In this document: piece after piece, positions 15,089 through 23,777 of the stretch
Position numbering within the stretch: position 1 is the first letter of the stretch
How the letters are laid out: each line of letters begins with the position of its first letter
Source of the DNA: CAZHGD01 sp964531735
GTDB lineage: Bacteria; Armatimonadota; UBA10988
Direction: 5' to 3'
DNA length: 64,000 nt
Assembly (NCBI GenBank): GCA_964531735.1
Contig: CAZHGD010000003.1
Location: 1-64,000 of the forward strand
Notes under the pieces: generated by a model
Database searches by the model: none
Seen by the model: the letters and a program-made list of their open reading frames with translations, nothing else
Told to the model about the DNA's origin: nothing
Position numbers and translations under genes: made by a program

Positions 15089-16105
15089 ATGATGATGATG
15101 GAGCCAAGGGAAAAGCAACCGCTCGTCGAGCCGGTGCGGGTGTCGCCGGACTACGGCAAGTTCATCAACGAGCCGTTGCCGCACGGCTTCGGGGCCACGC
15201 TGGGCAACGCGCTGCGGCGCACGCTGCTCAGCTCGGTGCCGGGCGTGGCCATCACGCGAGCCCGCATTGAAGGGGTCTCGCACGAGTTCACGACGCTGCC
15301 GGGCGTGCTGGAGGACATGACCGAGCTGATCCTCAACCTGAAAGGCGTGGCCTTCCAGGCGGTGCAGCCGCATGTGCTCGAGCTGGACACCAACAACAAG
15401 GTGAAGAAGCGCGAGTGGCATGCGCGCATCGAGGCCCACGGCAAGGGCGAGGTCACCGGTGCTGATGTCGAGATCATCGAGGGTCCCGAGATCAAGGTGG
15501 TCAACCCGGCGTACCACCTGGCCACGCTGACTGCTGATGAGGCCCGGCTGAACATCGAGCTGACCATCGAAACCGGGGTCGGCTACGTCTCGGCCGACAA
15601 GCAGGACTCGACGCAGTTGCCGCTGGGCATGGTGCCGGTGGACAGCATCTTCACGCCGGTGCAGCGGGTCAACCACCATGTGGAGAGCACCCGTGTGGGT
15701 CACCAGACGGACCTGGACCGCCTGATCCTGGAGATCTGGACCAACGCGGCGATGACGCCACACGAGGCGTTGAAGACCGCGGCCGACATTCTCCGGCGCT
15801 ACCTGCGGCTGTTCCTGGACTTCGGCGCGGAGCCGAGCGAGGACGCCGGCAGCGCGGCCCGGGTCGGCGCCGGCGACGCGGTGGGTGCTGGCGGCGAGGT
15901 GCTCGGCGCGAAGATCGAGGAGCTCGATTTCTCGGTGCGGACCTACAACTGCCTGAAGAAAGAGAACATCAACAGCATCGGCGAGCTGGTCCGCTTGTCC
16001 GAGAAGCAGTTGCTGGAGATCCGCAATCTCGGCAGCAAGTCGCTGACCGAGATTCAGGAGAAGCTGGCCGAGCGCGGGCTGGGCCTGGCGAACGACGAAG
16101 GTTAG
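15089..16105 (+). CDS. rpoA: RNA polymerase alpha subunit
   Basis: 338 aa. The N-terminal dimerisation domain (YGKFINEPLPHGFGATLGNALRRTLLSSVPG) and C-terminal DNA/activator-binding domain (IEELDFSVRTYNCLKKENINSIGELVRLSEKQLLEIRNLGSKSLTEI) are both complete, joined by a Gly/Ala-rich linker near 245-270. The N-terminus is four tandem ATG codons from 15089, after AAGGAG, so the exact start could be any of the four. It assembles the core polymerase. Confidence 0.97.
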   Translation: MMMMEPREKQPLVEPVRVSPDYGKFINEPLPHGFGATLGNALRRTLLSSVPGVAITRARIEGVSHEFTTLPGVLEDMTELILNLKGVAFQAVQPHVLELDTNNKVKKREWHARIEAHGKGEVTGADVEIIEGPEIKVVNPAYHLATLTADEARLNIELTIETGVGYVSADKQDSTQLPLGMVPVDSIFTPVQRVNHHVESTRVGHQTDLDRLILEIWTNAAMTPHEALKTAADILRRYLRLFLDFGAEPSEDAGSAARVGAGDAVGAGGEVLGAKIEELDFSVRTYNCLKKENINSIGELVRLSEKQLLEIRNLGSKSLTEIQEKLAERGLGLANDEG

Positions 16106-16111
16106 TGAACG

Positions 16112-16531
16112 ATGCGACATTGCAAGGCGAACGCCAAACTCGGCAAACCGACCGACCAGCGGCTGGCGATGCTGCGTGAGCTGGCGGCGGGCGTCATCCA
16201 TGACAACCGCATTACGACCACGCTGGTGCGGGCCAAAGCGACGCGGCCGTACCTGGAGAAGCTGATCACCAAGGCGGTGCGCGGGCGGCGGCTGGAGCAG
16301 CAGGCCGAGGCCGCGGCGACCCCCGAGGAGCAGCAGCAGTTGCGGGCTCAGGCGGTCCACCTGCGGCGCATGGTGCGCAGGAAGCTGCAACGGCCGGTGC
16401 TGGTCAAGCACCTGTTCGACGTGGTGGCGCCGCACTTCATGGAGCGGCCGGGCGGCTACACCCGCATCATCCGGACCGGCTTCCGGCGCGGTGATGGCGC
16501 CGAGATGGCGATCCTGGAGTTCGTCGGCTAA
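16112..16531 (+). CDS. rplQ: 50S ribosomal protein L17
   Basis: 139 aa. MRHCKANAKLGKPTDQRLAMLRELAAGVIHDNRITTTLVRAKATRPYLEKLIT is the L17 core (family: MRHRK-GRKLGR...). The C-terminus VAPHFMERPGGYTRIIRTGFRRGDGAEMAILEFVG is diagnostic. A Gln/Glu/Ala-rich insert sits around residues 65-80. It follows rpoA by 6 bases, as in the alpha operon. Confidence 0.96.
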   Translation: MRHCKANAKLGKPTDQRLAMLRELAAGVIHDNRITTTLVRAKATRPYLEKLITKAVRGRRLEQQAEAAATPEEQQQLRAQAVHLRRMVRRKLQRPVLVKHLFDVVAPHFMERPGGYTRIIRTGFRRGDGAEMAILEFVG

Positions 16532-16532
16532 G

Positions 16533-17294
16533 GTGCGCATCGGCGCCCTGGTCGCCTATGACGGCACGGCGTTCGCCGGCTTCCAGCGTCAGGCGGTGGA
16601 CCGGACGGTCCAAGCGGAGCTGGAGCGCGGGCTCGGCGAGCTCTACGGGCAGCCGGTGACGGTGGCCGGGGCCGGGCGGACCGATGCCGGTGTGCATGCC
16701 CGCGGGCAGGTGATCGCGTTCGAGGCGCCGGCGACGGTGCCGGTGGAGCGCCTGCCACAAGCCCTGCTGGGGCATCTGCCCGGCGATGTGGCGGTGCGAC
16801 GGGCGTGGCCGGCGCCGGCGGACTTCGATCCGCGGCGGTGGGCGGTGAGCCGGACGTACCGGTACACGATCGCGGTGGACGCACTGCCGGAGCCGTTGCG
16901 GGACCGGTACGCGACGCGGGTGCGACCGGGGTTGGACCCGGCGCGGATGCGCGAGGCGGCGGCGCCGCTGGTCGGCGAGCACGACTTCGGATCGTTCTGC
17001 TGCCAGAACGGGGCGGAGGGCTCGACCCGGCGCGTGGTGCGGCGGCTGGAGCAGGAGACGGTCGGCGAGCTGATCTGTATCGAGCTCGAAGGCGACAGTT
17101 TCCTGTACAAGCAGGTGCGCTGCACCGTGGGCGTGCTGATGGCGATTGGCTACGGCCGGTACGGGCCGGAGCTGACAGAGCGAATGCTGGCAGGCGCACC
17201 GAGGCCGGTGGACGTGACGGTGGCGCCTCCGACGGGATTGGTGCTCGAGCGGGTTCGGTACGGGCCCGGGGCAGGAACGGTGGAGTCGAGATGA
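16533..17294 (+). CDS. truA: tRNA pseudouridine(38-40) synthase TruA
   Basis: 253 aa from a GTG at 16533, one base after the rplQ stop. VAYDGTAFAGFQRQAVDRTVQAEL and AGRTDAGVHARGQVIAFE contain the TruA signature with the catalytic Asp in GRTDAGVHA. YRYTIAVD and GEHDFGSFC follow as expected. It modifies uridines 38-40 in the anticodon arm. Its TGA overlaps the ATG of rplM (ATGA). The rplQ-truA-rplM-rpsI order is common in many bacteria. Confidence 0.95.
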   Translation: MRIGALVAYDGTAFAGFQRQAVDRTVQAELERGLGELYGQPVTVAGAGRTDAGVHARGQVIAFEAPATVPVERLPQALLGHLPGDVAVRRAWPAPADFDPRRWAVSRTYRYTIAVDALPEPLRDRYATRVRPGLDPARMREAAAPLVGEHDFGSFCCQNGAEGSTRRVVRRLEQETVGELICIELEGDSFLYKQVRCTVGVLMAIGYGRYGPELTERMLAGAPRPVDVTVAPPTGLVLERVRYGPGAGTVESR

Positions 17295-17725
17295 AGACGT
17301 ATGTCGCCAAACCGGCGGAGATGGCCGAACAGCGGGCCTGGCTGGTGGTCGACGCGGCGAACCAGCCGCTGGGCCGCCTGTCGACGAAGATCGCCAATCT
17401 GCTGCGCGGCAAGGGCAAGCCGGAATACACGCCTCACGTCGACTGCGGTGACCACGTGATCGTGATCAACGCGGGCCAGGTGGCGCTGACCGGTCGCAAG
17501 GCCGAGCAGAAGATGTACTACCGGCACAGTGGCTACCCCGGCGGTCTGCGCGAGGTCAGCTACGGCAAGCTCCGGCAGGACCGGCCGCAGCTCTTGATTG
17601 AGCGGGCGGTGAAGGGTATGCTTCCTCGTACGGTACTCGGCCGCGAGGCGTTTCGACGGCTGCATGTGTTCCCGGGTGCGGAGCATCCGCACGGGGCGCA
17701 GAAGCCGGTGCAGGTTGAAGATTGA
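17291..17725 (+). CDS. rplM: 50S ribosomal protein L13
   Basis: 144 aa from the ATG at 17291 overlapping the truA stop. MKTYVAKPAEMAEQRAWLVVDAANQPLGRLSTKIANLLRGKGKPEYTPHVDCGDHVIVINA and VKGMLPRTVLGREAFRRLHVFPGAEHPHGAQKP are diagnostic of L13, an early assembly protein. It pairs with rpsI downstream, as in nearly all bacteria. Confidence 0.96.
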   Translation: MKTYVAKPAEMAEQRAWLVVDAANQPLGRLSTKIANLLRGKGKPEYTPHVDCGDHVIVINAGQVALTGRKAEQKMYYRHSGYPGGLREVSYGKLRQDRPQLLIERAVKGMLPRTVLGREAFRRLHVFPGAEHPHGAQKPVQVED

Positions 17726-17739
17726 CGGAGAGCGGGTTC

Positions 17740-18204
17740 ATGGCAGAGGCCGAAACCTTTGAGACCCAGGCCGACAAGCTGGCGCTGAAGGCCGTGGTGG
17801 ACGGCGCCAACGGCGGGGCGACGTTCTATGGCACCGGGCACCGCAAGACCGCCGTGGCGCGGGTCTGGCTGGTGGAGGGCGGTTCGGGCAAGGTGTTCGT
17901 CAACCGCAAGCCGCTCGACCAGTTCTGCACGGTGGCCACGTGGCTGTCCGAAGTCGACGAGCCGTTCGCGCTGACCAAGACGCTGGGTCGGTTCGACGTC
18001 TGGGCGACGACGGCCGGCGGCGGGGTGCACAGCCAGATGCAGGCCGTGCGCCACGGGATCGCCAAGGCGCTGGTGGAATTCGAAGCCGAAATGCGCCAAC
18101 CGTTGCGCCGCAGCGGTTACCTGACGCGCGATCCGCGTGTCAAAGAACGCAAGAAGTTCGGGCGCAAGCGCGCTCGCCGCGGGTTCCAGTTCTCGAAGCG
18201 CTGA
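17740..18204 (+). CDS. rpsI: 30S ribosomal protein S9
   Basis: 154 aa from the ATG at 17740, which has GGAGAG at 17727-17732. A TTG at 17722 overlapping the rplM stop would add six residues. The S9 body starts near residue 33 (FYGTGHRKTAVARVWLVEGGSGKVFVNRKPL) and ends with the conserved RKKFGRKRARRGFQFSKR tail that reaches the P-site tRNA. The first 30 residues form an acidic N-terminal extension not found in E. coli. Confidence 0.96.
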   Translation: MAEAETFETQADKLALKAVVDGANGGATFYGTGHRKTAVARVWLVEGGSGKVFVNRKPLDQFCTVATWLSEVDEPFALTKTLGRFDVWATTAGGGVHSQMQAVRHGIAKALVEFEAEMRQPLRRSGYLTRDPRVKERKKFGRKRARRGFQFSKR

Positions 18205-18228
18205 TCTCGCGGCGCGGAGGAAGCTCGG

Positions 18229-19287
18229 ATGAACCGCATCCTGCTCGGCATCGGGCTGGCGGTCCTGGTCCTCGCGGGCCAGGCCGCCACCGTGTACGAG
18301 GTCTACCGCGTGCAACCGGGCGACACGGTCGAGTCGGTGGCCGCGCGGTACGGGATGAAGCCCGACGAGTTGCGTGACCTGAACCCGTTCGTGCGCGGGT
18401 CGAGCCTGACGCCGAACGAGTTGGTCACCGTGATGATCCGCTCGGGCGAGCCGGGCGCTGCGGCTCCGGCCGGGTCAGCCGGTCCGTCCGCGGCCAGCGG
18501 TGGCGAGAACGGCGCCGGCTCGATGCGGCCGTTGACCACCGGGGCGGCCAAAGTGGTCGGACCGGAGGCGCCGGTGGAGACACCGGCGGGCGGCGAGCGC
18601 GACGATGAGGGCATGCGGCCGGCGGTGGTGCCTCACGCCGAGGCGCCGAAGCCGACCAACCCGACCTTCAAGAGCTTCGCGGGCAACGGCGCGGTGGCGC
18701 GGCTGGGGATGGTCAAGGCCGACGGCACGGCGCTGTTCCGCGAGCGCAATGCCGCCTCGCGGCGCCTGTTCCTCTGCCCGAAGGGCACCAAGCTGGCCAT
18801 CACGCAGCAGCAGGAGGGCTGGTTCTCGGTGCTGATGATTGACGGCAGCACCGGCTGGGTGGAGGCGGCGCGGGTGGACTTGACCGCCACCGAGCTGGTG
18901 CCGGGCCAGGCCAGCGCCGCCAGCAAGCGTGGCCAGACGGTCCTCCGAGAGGCGCAGCGCTACCTGGGTGTGCCGTATGTCTGGGGCGGCCAGGGCTTCT
19001 CCGGCATTGACTGCTCGGGTCTCGTGTTGCAGGCCTACAAGGCGGCGGGGGTCAACCTGCCGCGCGTCTCGCGCGACCAGTTCCAGGTCGGCGAGCCGGT
19101 GGCCTGGAACCAGTTGCAGCCGGGCGATCGCGTCTACTTCGCGAGCGACGGGCAACGCATCGACCACACGGGCCTCTACCTGGGCGCGGGCCGGTTCATC
19201 CACGCCTCGGGCCGCCGCCGACAGGTGGTGGTGGACAATCTCTACGATCCGCGATACTGGCAGATCTACGTCGGCGCGCGGCGCTGA
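18229..19287 (+). CDS. LysM - SH3 - NlpC/P60 secreted peptidoglycan endopeptidase
   Basis: 352 aa. A signal peptide occupies 1-20. A LysM domain follows (YRVQPGDTVESVAARYG... about 25-70), then a Pro/Ala/Gly-rich linker, an SH3b-like domain (about 150-205) and a C-terminal NlpC/P60 peptidase (about 225-352). The catalytic Cys is C262 in GIDCSGLV; the His residues are in IDHTGLYLG and FIHASG. The domains imply binding to glycan strands and cleavage of stem peptides in the cell envelope. It lies 24 bases after rpsI and may be cotranscribed with the ribosomal genes. Exact substrate specificity is not predictable. Confidence 0.9.
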   Translation: MNRILLGIGLAVLVLAGQAATVYEVYRVQPGDTVESVAARYGMKPDELRDLNPFVRGSSLTPNELVTVMIRSGEPGAAAPAGSAGPSAASGGENGAGSMRPLTTGAAKVVGPEAPVETPAGGERDDEGMRPAVVPHAEAPKPTNPTFKSFAGNGAVARLGMVKADGTALFRERNAASRRLFLCPKGTKLAITQQQEGWFSVLMIDGSTGWVEAARVDLTATELVPGQASAASKRGQTVLREAQRYLGVPYVWGGQGFSGIDCSGLVLQAYKAAGVNLPRVSRDQFQVGEPVAWNQLQPGDRVYFASDGQRIDHTGLYLGAGRFIHASGRRRQVVVDNLYDPRYWQIYVGARR

Positions 19288-19373
19288 GTCCTGCGGCCGC
19301 AGGCGCGACGCCCCGACGACCACGGTCCGCGGCCTTGCGGTCCGGTTACTCGACCTCGATCGGAGTGTGCTGA

Positions 19374-20138
19374 ATGACGCCCATGATGCAGACCGGTTTG
19401 ACTGTGGCTGTCGTGATCGCGGTGGCTCTCGCCGCCGGCCTGCGCGTGGTTCAGCAGTATGAGCGCGGCGTCGTGTTCTGCTTCGGCAAGGTGTCCGAGA
19501 AGCTGCGGCAGCCAGGCCTGTGCTACATCATTCCGCTGGTCATGCGCATGGAGAAGGTGGCCCTGCGCATGGAGGCCATGGACGTTCCGAAGCAGGACAT
19601 CATCACGCGCGACAACGTGCCGGTGCGGGTCAACGCCGTGGTCTTCTTCCGGGTGTGCGACCCGATGAAAGTCGTCATCGAGGTCAAGAACTATGTGGTG
19701 GTGACCTCGCAGAAGGCGCAGACCACGCTGCGGTCGATCCTGGGTGGCGCCGATCTCGACGGCCTGCTGATGGAGCGCGAGGCGCTGAACAAGCGGCTGG
19801 AAGAGATCATGACCGCCGAGATCAGCGACGTCGGCGTGCAGGTGGTCTCGGTGGAGATCAAGGACGTCGAACTGCCCGAGGGCATGCAGCGGGCGATGGC
19901 CAAGCAGGCCGAGGCCGAGCGCGAGCGGCGCGCCAAGGTGATTGCCGCCGAGGGCGAGATGCAGGCGGCCGAGCAGTTGGCGGCGGCCGCGCGCGTGCTG
20001 GACACCGAGCACTCGGCCATCACCTTGCGCTATCTGCAGACGCTGGCCGAGATCGCCACCGAGCAGAACTCGACCACGCTGTTCCCGATACCGATGGATC
20101 TGATCCGCCCGTTCATGAAGTCGGTCACCGGGTCCTGA
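19374..20138 (+). CDS. Slipin / stomatin-like SPFH-domain membrane protein
   Basis: 254 aa. One N-terminal TM segment (residues 5-22) is followed by an SPFH/Band-7 domain (LRVVQQYERGVVFCFGK... to about 185) and an Ala/Glu-rich coiled coil (MAKQAEAERERRAKVIAAEGEMQAAEQL), ending in FPIPMDLIRPF, typical of slipins. Such proteins oligomerise on membranes and are linked to membrane microdomains and proteolysis control. No nfeD-type partner gene is adjacent, which is unusual for the operon-associated subgroup. rsmA starts one base after its stop. Confidence 0.9.
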   Translation: MTPMMQTGLTVAVVIAVALAAGLRVVQQYERGVVFCFGKVSEKLRQPGLCYIIPLVMRMEKVALRMEAMDVPKQDIITRDNVPVRVNAVVFFRVCDPMKVVIEVKNYVVVTSQKAQTTLRSILGGADLDGLLMEREALNKRLEEIMTAEISDVGVQVVSVEIKDVELPEGMQRAMAKQAEAERERRAKVIAAEGEMQAAEQLAAAARVLDTEHSAITLRYLQTLAEIATEQNSTTLFPIPMDLIRPFMKSVTGS

Positions 20139-20139
20139 G

Positions 20140-20931
20140 GTGGGCCGCCGGCTGGGGCAACACTTCCTGGCCGATGCCAACGTGGCGGCGCGCATCGCCG
20201 ACGCGGCCACGATGCGGCCCGACGAGCCATTGCTGGAGATCGGCGGAGGCCGTGGCGCGCTGACGCGCCATCTGGTCGGGCGTGCGCCGCGAGTGGTGGT
20301 CGCCGAACTCGACCAGGCCCTGGCCGCGTCGCTGGCGACGACTTTTGGTGGCGTTATCGAGGTGCTGCCCGGTGACGCCGTCGACCTCGACTTGTCCGCG
20401 CTGGCCCCCGGCGCCAAGTGGTCGGTGGTCGGCAATCTGCCCTACTACCACACAGCCGCCATCATCACCTGGCTGTGCCGCCAGGCGGCGTGCGTCTCGC
20501 AAGCGGTGATCATGGTGCAGGCCGAGGTGGCGGACCGCCTGCAGGCCGGGCCGGGCACCAAGGACTTCGGACGGCTGTCGGTCCTGGTCCAGTACCATGC
20601 TGAGGTCGAGTGGCTGTGCAAGGTGCCGCCGGGCTGCTTCCGTCCGCCGCCGAAGGTCCAATCGGCGGTGGTGCGGCTGACCATGCGCCCGCGGCCCGCG
20701 GTGGACGTGGCCGACGAGACCGCCTTCTTCGCGCTGGTCGAGGCGGGCTTCCGCTGGCGGCGCAAGGCGCTGGGCACCGTGCTGCGGACTTGGCTGGGCC
20801 AACCGCGCGAGCGGGTGGAGGGCGCCTTGGCGGCGGCCGGCATCGCCCCGACGCGGCGAGCGGAGACGCTGTCGCTGGACGAGTTCGCGCAGTTGGCCCG
20901 GCAACTGGCAGAGGAGAACCTGGCACCGTGA
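20140..20931 (+). CDS. rsmA: 16S rRNA (adenine1518-N6/adenine1519-N6)-dimethyltransferase
   Basis: 263 aa with a GTG start. GRRLGQHFLADANVAARIADAA (family QHFL-D), SAM motif I LLEIGGGRGALTRHL, the acidic pair in VVVAELDQAL, and catalytic motif IV NLPYYHTAAII identify RsmA/KsgA. FRPPPKVQSAVVRL is the conserved C-terminal stretch. It dimethylates two adenines in helix 45 of 16S rRNA late in 30S assembly. Its TGA overlaps the ispE GTG; the rsmA-ispE pairing is common. Confidence 0.95.
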   Translation: MGRRLGQHFLADANVAARIADAATMRPDEPLLEIGGGRGALTRHLVGRAPRVVVAELDQALAASLATTFGGVIEVLPGDAVDLDLSALAPGAKWSVVGNLPYYHTAAIITWLCRQAACVSQAVIMVQAEVADRLQAGPGTKDFGRLSVLVQYHAEVEWLCKVPPGCFRPPPKVQSAVVRLTMRPRPAVDVADETAFFALVEAGFRWRRKALGTVLRTWLGQPRERVEGALAAAGIAPTRRAETLSLDEFAQLARQLAEENLAP

Positions 20932-21800
20932 TCATCCACACCTGCGCCAAGGTCAACCTGACGCTGGAGATGCTGCGGCGTCGGCCCGACGGCTACCACG
21001 ACCTGATGACCGTGTTCCAGGCCATCGACCTGTGCGACCGCATTCACCTGGAGCCGGCGGACGAGTTGGCGCTGACGGTCAGCGGAGCGGACATCCCAGC
21101 CGACGCGAGCAACCTCTGCTGGCGCGCGGCGGCCCTGTTGGCCGAGCGCGCCGGCCGGCGGCCGGAGGTGGCGCTGCGGGTGGAGAAGCGCATCCCGGTG
21201 GGCGCGGGCCTGGGCGGCGGCAGCGGCAACGCCGCCGGTGTGCTGGGCGCGTTGGCGCGGCTGTGGCAGCTCGACCTGGGCGACGAGGAGCTGGTGGCCC
21301 TGGGCGCCGAACTCGGCTCGGACGTGGCGTTCTTCCTGCGCGGCGGCGCGGCGCTGGGTAGCGGCCGCGGCGAGGTGCTGGAGCCGTTGCCGGCCTGGTC
21401 GGGCCGCGCAATCGTGGTCCTGGCTCCGCGCGAAGCGGTCTCCACCGGCCGGGTCTATGGCGCGCTGCGGCAGTTCCGGCCCGCCGCCGGCGCCGCCAGC
21501 CGGTTGCTGGCCGACGGCCTGCGCTCGGGCAATGTGCCGGCACCGGAGCAGTGGCTGGTGAACGACCTCGAGGCGCCGGCCGCCGAGGTCAGCGCCGCGG
21601 TGCGCGACGACGCGGAGCGGCTCGCCGTCCTGGGTCTGTCGGCCTACCGCCTGAGTGGCAGTGGCGGCGCGTGGTTCCATTTGGCCGACGAGGCCGACTC
21701 GGCCGCGGTGGTGGGCCGGCTGCAAGCGATCTGGCCCGGCCGCGCCATCTGGGTGACGCGACCGGTCACCTACGGGTGGTGTGAGGTGTCAGAAGAGTAG
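20928..21800 (+). CDS. ispE: 4-diphosphocytidyl-2-C-methyl-D-erythritol kinase
   Basis: 290 aa from a GTG at 20928 preceded by GAGGAG, overlapping the rsmA stop (GTGA). It begins with the IspE pattern CAKVNLTLEMLRRRPDGYHDLMTVFQAIDL. The GHMP-kinase ATP loop is IPVGAGLGGGSGNAAG, and LSGSGGAWF is the C-terminal glycine motif. It phosphorylates CDP-ME in the MEP isoprenoid pathway. Longer in-frame upstream sequence lies inside rsmA and is rejected. Confidence 0.94.
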   Translation: MIIHTCAKVNLTLEMLRRRPDGYHDLMTVFQAIDLCDRIHLEPADELALTVSGADIPADASNLCWRAAALLAERAGRRPEVALRVEKRIPVGAGLGGGSGNAAGVLGALARLWQLDLGDEELVALGAELGSDVAFFLRGGAALGSGRGEVLEPLPAWSGRAIVVLAPREAVSTGRVYGALRQFRPAAGAASRLLADGLRSGNVPAPEQWLVNDLEAPAAEVSAAVRDDAERLAVLGLSAYRLSGSGGAWFHLADEADSAAVVGRLQAIWPGRAIWVTRPVTYGWCEVSEE

Positions 21801-21809
21801 GAGACCGCA

Positions 21810-22208
21810 GTGGACGAGCTGTCGGTGGGCCTGCGTGCAGCCACGTTCTTCCTGTCCATATTCGCCGCGCTGGTGGCGCTGCAGTTGTACAACCTGCTGC
21901 GGGCCGGCGAGTTGGCGCAGACGTGGCGCAGCTTCATCATCGGCGCGCTGGTCCTGGCGGTCTGGTCGCTGGCCGACATCGCCAACACGTTGTTGACCGG
22001 CCTGAGTGGCTCGGGCGGCCGCATCGGTCTGTTCGTCGATCTGTTGCGGACCATGTTCGTGATTCTGTATGCCAGTGGGCTCTGGTCGCAGCGGCAGTTG
22101 TTCTACCACCCCGATCGCTTCCGCCCCGGCGAGGCCGGCGTGGACGGCGTCGAGATCGAGCACGATGACCGCGAGGACGAGGCCGAGGCGGCTCGGCCGC
22201 TGGGCTAG
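21810..22208 (+). CDS. Small three-TM membrane protein, unknown function
   Basis: 132 aa with a GTG start after AGGAGA. Three hydrophobic segments are visible (about 9-30, 41-62, 73-93), followed by a hydrophilic acidic tail (GVEIEHDDREDEAEAARPLG) likely in the cytoplasm. I do not recognise the family. It lies 9 bases after ispE and 19 before the isomerase-like gene, so it is part of the same run of genes. Confidence 0.7.
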   Translation: MDELSVGLRAATFFLSIFAALVALQLYNLLRAGELAQTWRSFIIGALVLAVWSLADIANTLLTGLSGSGGRIGLFVDLLRTMFVILYASGLWSQRQLFYHPDRFRPGEAGVDGVEIEHDDREDEAEAARPLG

Positions 22209-22227
22209 AGTGACGGAGGAGAGCGCG

Positions 22228-23022
22228 GTGCCCAAACTGGCCGTGTTTGGCGATGAGATCGCCCGTGAGATCGCGACCCAGATCGAGGTCATGCAGTCCG
22301 AAGGCGTCCGGGCACTGGAACTGCGCGCCGCCGAGGGCTTCGGAGTGCTCGACCTGGCCGGCGCCGTGCGTGACGAAGTCCGTCAGCGCCTGACCGACGG
22401 TGGGATCGAGGTGTTCAGCATCGGTTCGCCGCTGGGCAAGGTGGACATCACCGCGCCGTTCGCCGACGAGCTGGAGCGCCTACGCATCGCCATCGACCAG
22501 GCGCACTGCTTCGGTGCTCCGCGCATCCGGGTGTTCTCGTTCTTCATGCCCGATGGCGACTGGGCGCCCTGGCGCGCCGAGGTGATGGACCGCTTGGCGC
22601 AGATGGCGGCGGTCGCCGCTGAGGCCGGCGTGATGCTGTGCCACGAAAACGAAGCGCGCATCTACGGCGAGCGGGTGGCCCAGTGCGCCGACATCATGGC
22701 GACGGTGGGTGGCCCGGCCTTCCGCGCGGTGCACGACTCGGCCAACTTCGTCTGCGCGGGTGAAGCGGCCTACCCCGACGGCTACGAGGCCGTGGCGCCG
22801 TGGCTGGAGTACGTCCACATCAAGGACTACCGCGACGGCCAGTGCCGTGAAGCGGGCGCCGGCGACGGCCGCATGCCCGAACTGTTCGCCGCGCTGCAGC
22901 GGACCGGCTTCGACGGCTACTTGAGCCTGGAGCCCCACCTGGAGGGCGGTCCCGAGGCCTTCCGCCGCGCGGCGCGAACGCTGAAGCGCTTGCTGGACGA
23001 ACTGGGCTGGGCCTACGCCTGA
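22228..23022 (+). CDS. Sugar phosphate isomerase/epimerase-like TIM-barrel protein
   Basis: 264 aa from a GTG at 22228, chosen because GGAGGAGAG lies at 22215-22223; an earlier in-frame GTG overlaps the Shine-Dalgarno region. It has AP-endonuclease-2-type TIM barrel features: a Glu in ALELRAAEG, CHENEARIYG, VHDSANFVCAGE, YVHIKDYRDG and SLEPHLEGG. Metal-binding Glu/His/Asp residues are kept, as in xylose isomerase-like epimerases. The substrate cannot be deduced. It converges with the reverse-strand GGDEF-like gene and overlaps its 3' end by 10 bases. Confidence 0.8.
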   Translation: MPKLAVFGDEIAREIATQIEVMQSEGVRALELRAAEGFGVLDLAGAVRDEVRQRLTDGGIEVFSIGSPLGKVDITAPFADELERLRIAIDQAHCFGAPRIRVFSFFMPDGDWAPWRAEVMDRLAQMAAVAAEAGVMLCHENEARIYGERVAQCADIMATVGGPAFRAVHDSANFVCAGEAAYPDGYEAVAPWLEYVHIKDYRDGQCREAGAGDGRMPELFAALQRTGFDGYLSLEPHLEGGPEAFRRAARTLKRLLDELGWAYA

Positions 23023-23777
23023 CCGGCCGGCGCCAGCCGGCCGTGCTCTGGGCAGCCGCGGCCCCCAGGGCTCACGCTCAGGTGGCCGTGGCTGTGGCAC
23101 TCGGGGCACTCGATGCGTTCGCGTGGCCATTCGGCCGCCGCCGAGTCAGCAAAACGGGCCTCCAGCCCAGCCTTGCGGAGTGTGGCCAAGGAGACCGCGC
23201 CGCGCCCCAGGCTGGCCCGGACGGACGGCAGCTTGGCGAACTCGGCCAAGCGGTCACTGGTGTCGACCGCAGCCTCTGGCCGCGAACGGTCAGCGGCGCA
23301 GGCAACGGCCACGCTGACCGGGACGGCCACCTCGGCACCACCAGTCGACGGGACTTGGTGACGAGCTCGGTCCAGGTGCTCCCACAGGTCACCCGCGAAC
23401 CAGTCGGCGCTGGCCTCGTCGGCGTTGAGCAGGCCAGCGAACTCGTCGCCGCTGCGATGGTAGACACAGAAGCCGTCGTGATCAGCGGCATAGGCCTCCA
23501 GCAGCAGGGCCACGCCCCGGATCAGGTCGTCGGCACCGTCGTGGCCGAACTGCTGGTTCATCGACTTCAGGCCGTCAATGTCCATGGCCAACACGGCGCA
23601 CGGCTGGTCTGCCGGCCAGCGGCGCAGGTCGAGATCGAACTGCGCTTTGTTTGGCAGGCCGGTGACCTGGTTCCGGTAGCGCAACTCGCGGAGCAGTTCG
23701 ACCACGGCCGACGAGGCGCCCGCCAGACCCTCGATGGCGGCGGTCAACCGTTCGTCCAGGTCGAGTGCCTGGCTCAT
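23013..23777 (-). CDS. Degenerate GGDEF-domain protein with C-terminal Cys-rich motif
   Basis: 254 aa. Residues 36-180 carry GGDEF-domain features: ELRYRNQVTGLPNKAQF (family D.LTGLpNR..F), LAMDIDGLKSMNQQFGHDGADDLIRGVA, and YHRSGDEFAGLL, where GGDEF is replaced by SGDEF. It could be an inactive c-di-GMP receptor or a weak cyclase. The C-terminus has CPECHSHGH followed by CPEHG, resembling a small zinc ribbon. There is no TM segment or obvious input domain. Its start overlaps the stop of the upstream 93-aa gene by 4 bases, so the two are coupled. Confidence 0.75.
   Translation of the reverse strand: MSQALDLDERLTAAIEGLAGASSAVVELLRELRYRNQVTGLPNKAQFDLDLRRWPADQPCAVLAMDIDGLKSMNQQFGHDGADDLIRGVALLLEAYAADHDGFCVYHRSGDEFAGLLNADEASADWFAGDLWEHLDRARHQVPSTGGAEVAVPVSVAVACAADRSRPEAAVDTSDRLAEFAKLPSVRASLGRGAVSLATLRKAGLEARFADSAAAEWPRERIECPECHSHGHLSVSPGGRGCPEHGRLAPAGQA

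Noticed and set aside
19288..19373. Palindrome CCTGCGGCCGCAGG after the NlpC/P60 gene as a terminator
   Set aside because: The perfect 14-base palindrome leaves no real loop and no T-run follows. GC-rich palindromes are expected by chance here.
21810..22208. Small membrane protein as a known family (e.g. a histidine-kinase membrane domain)
   Set aside because: Three TM segments alone do not support an assignment; left as unknown.
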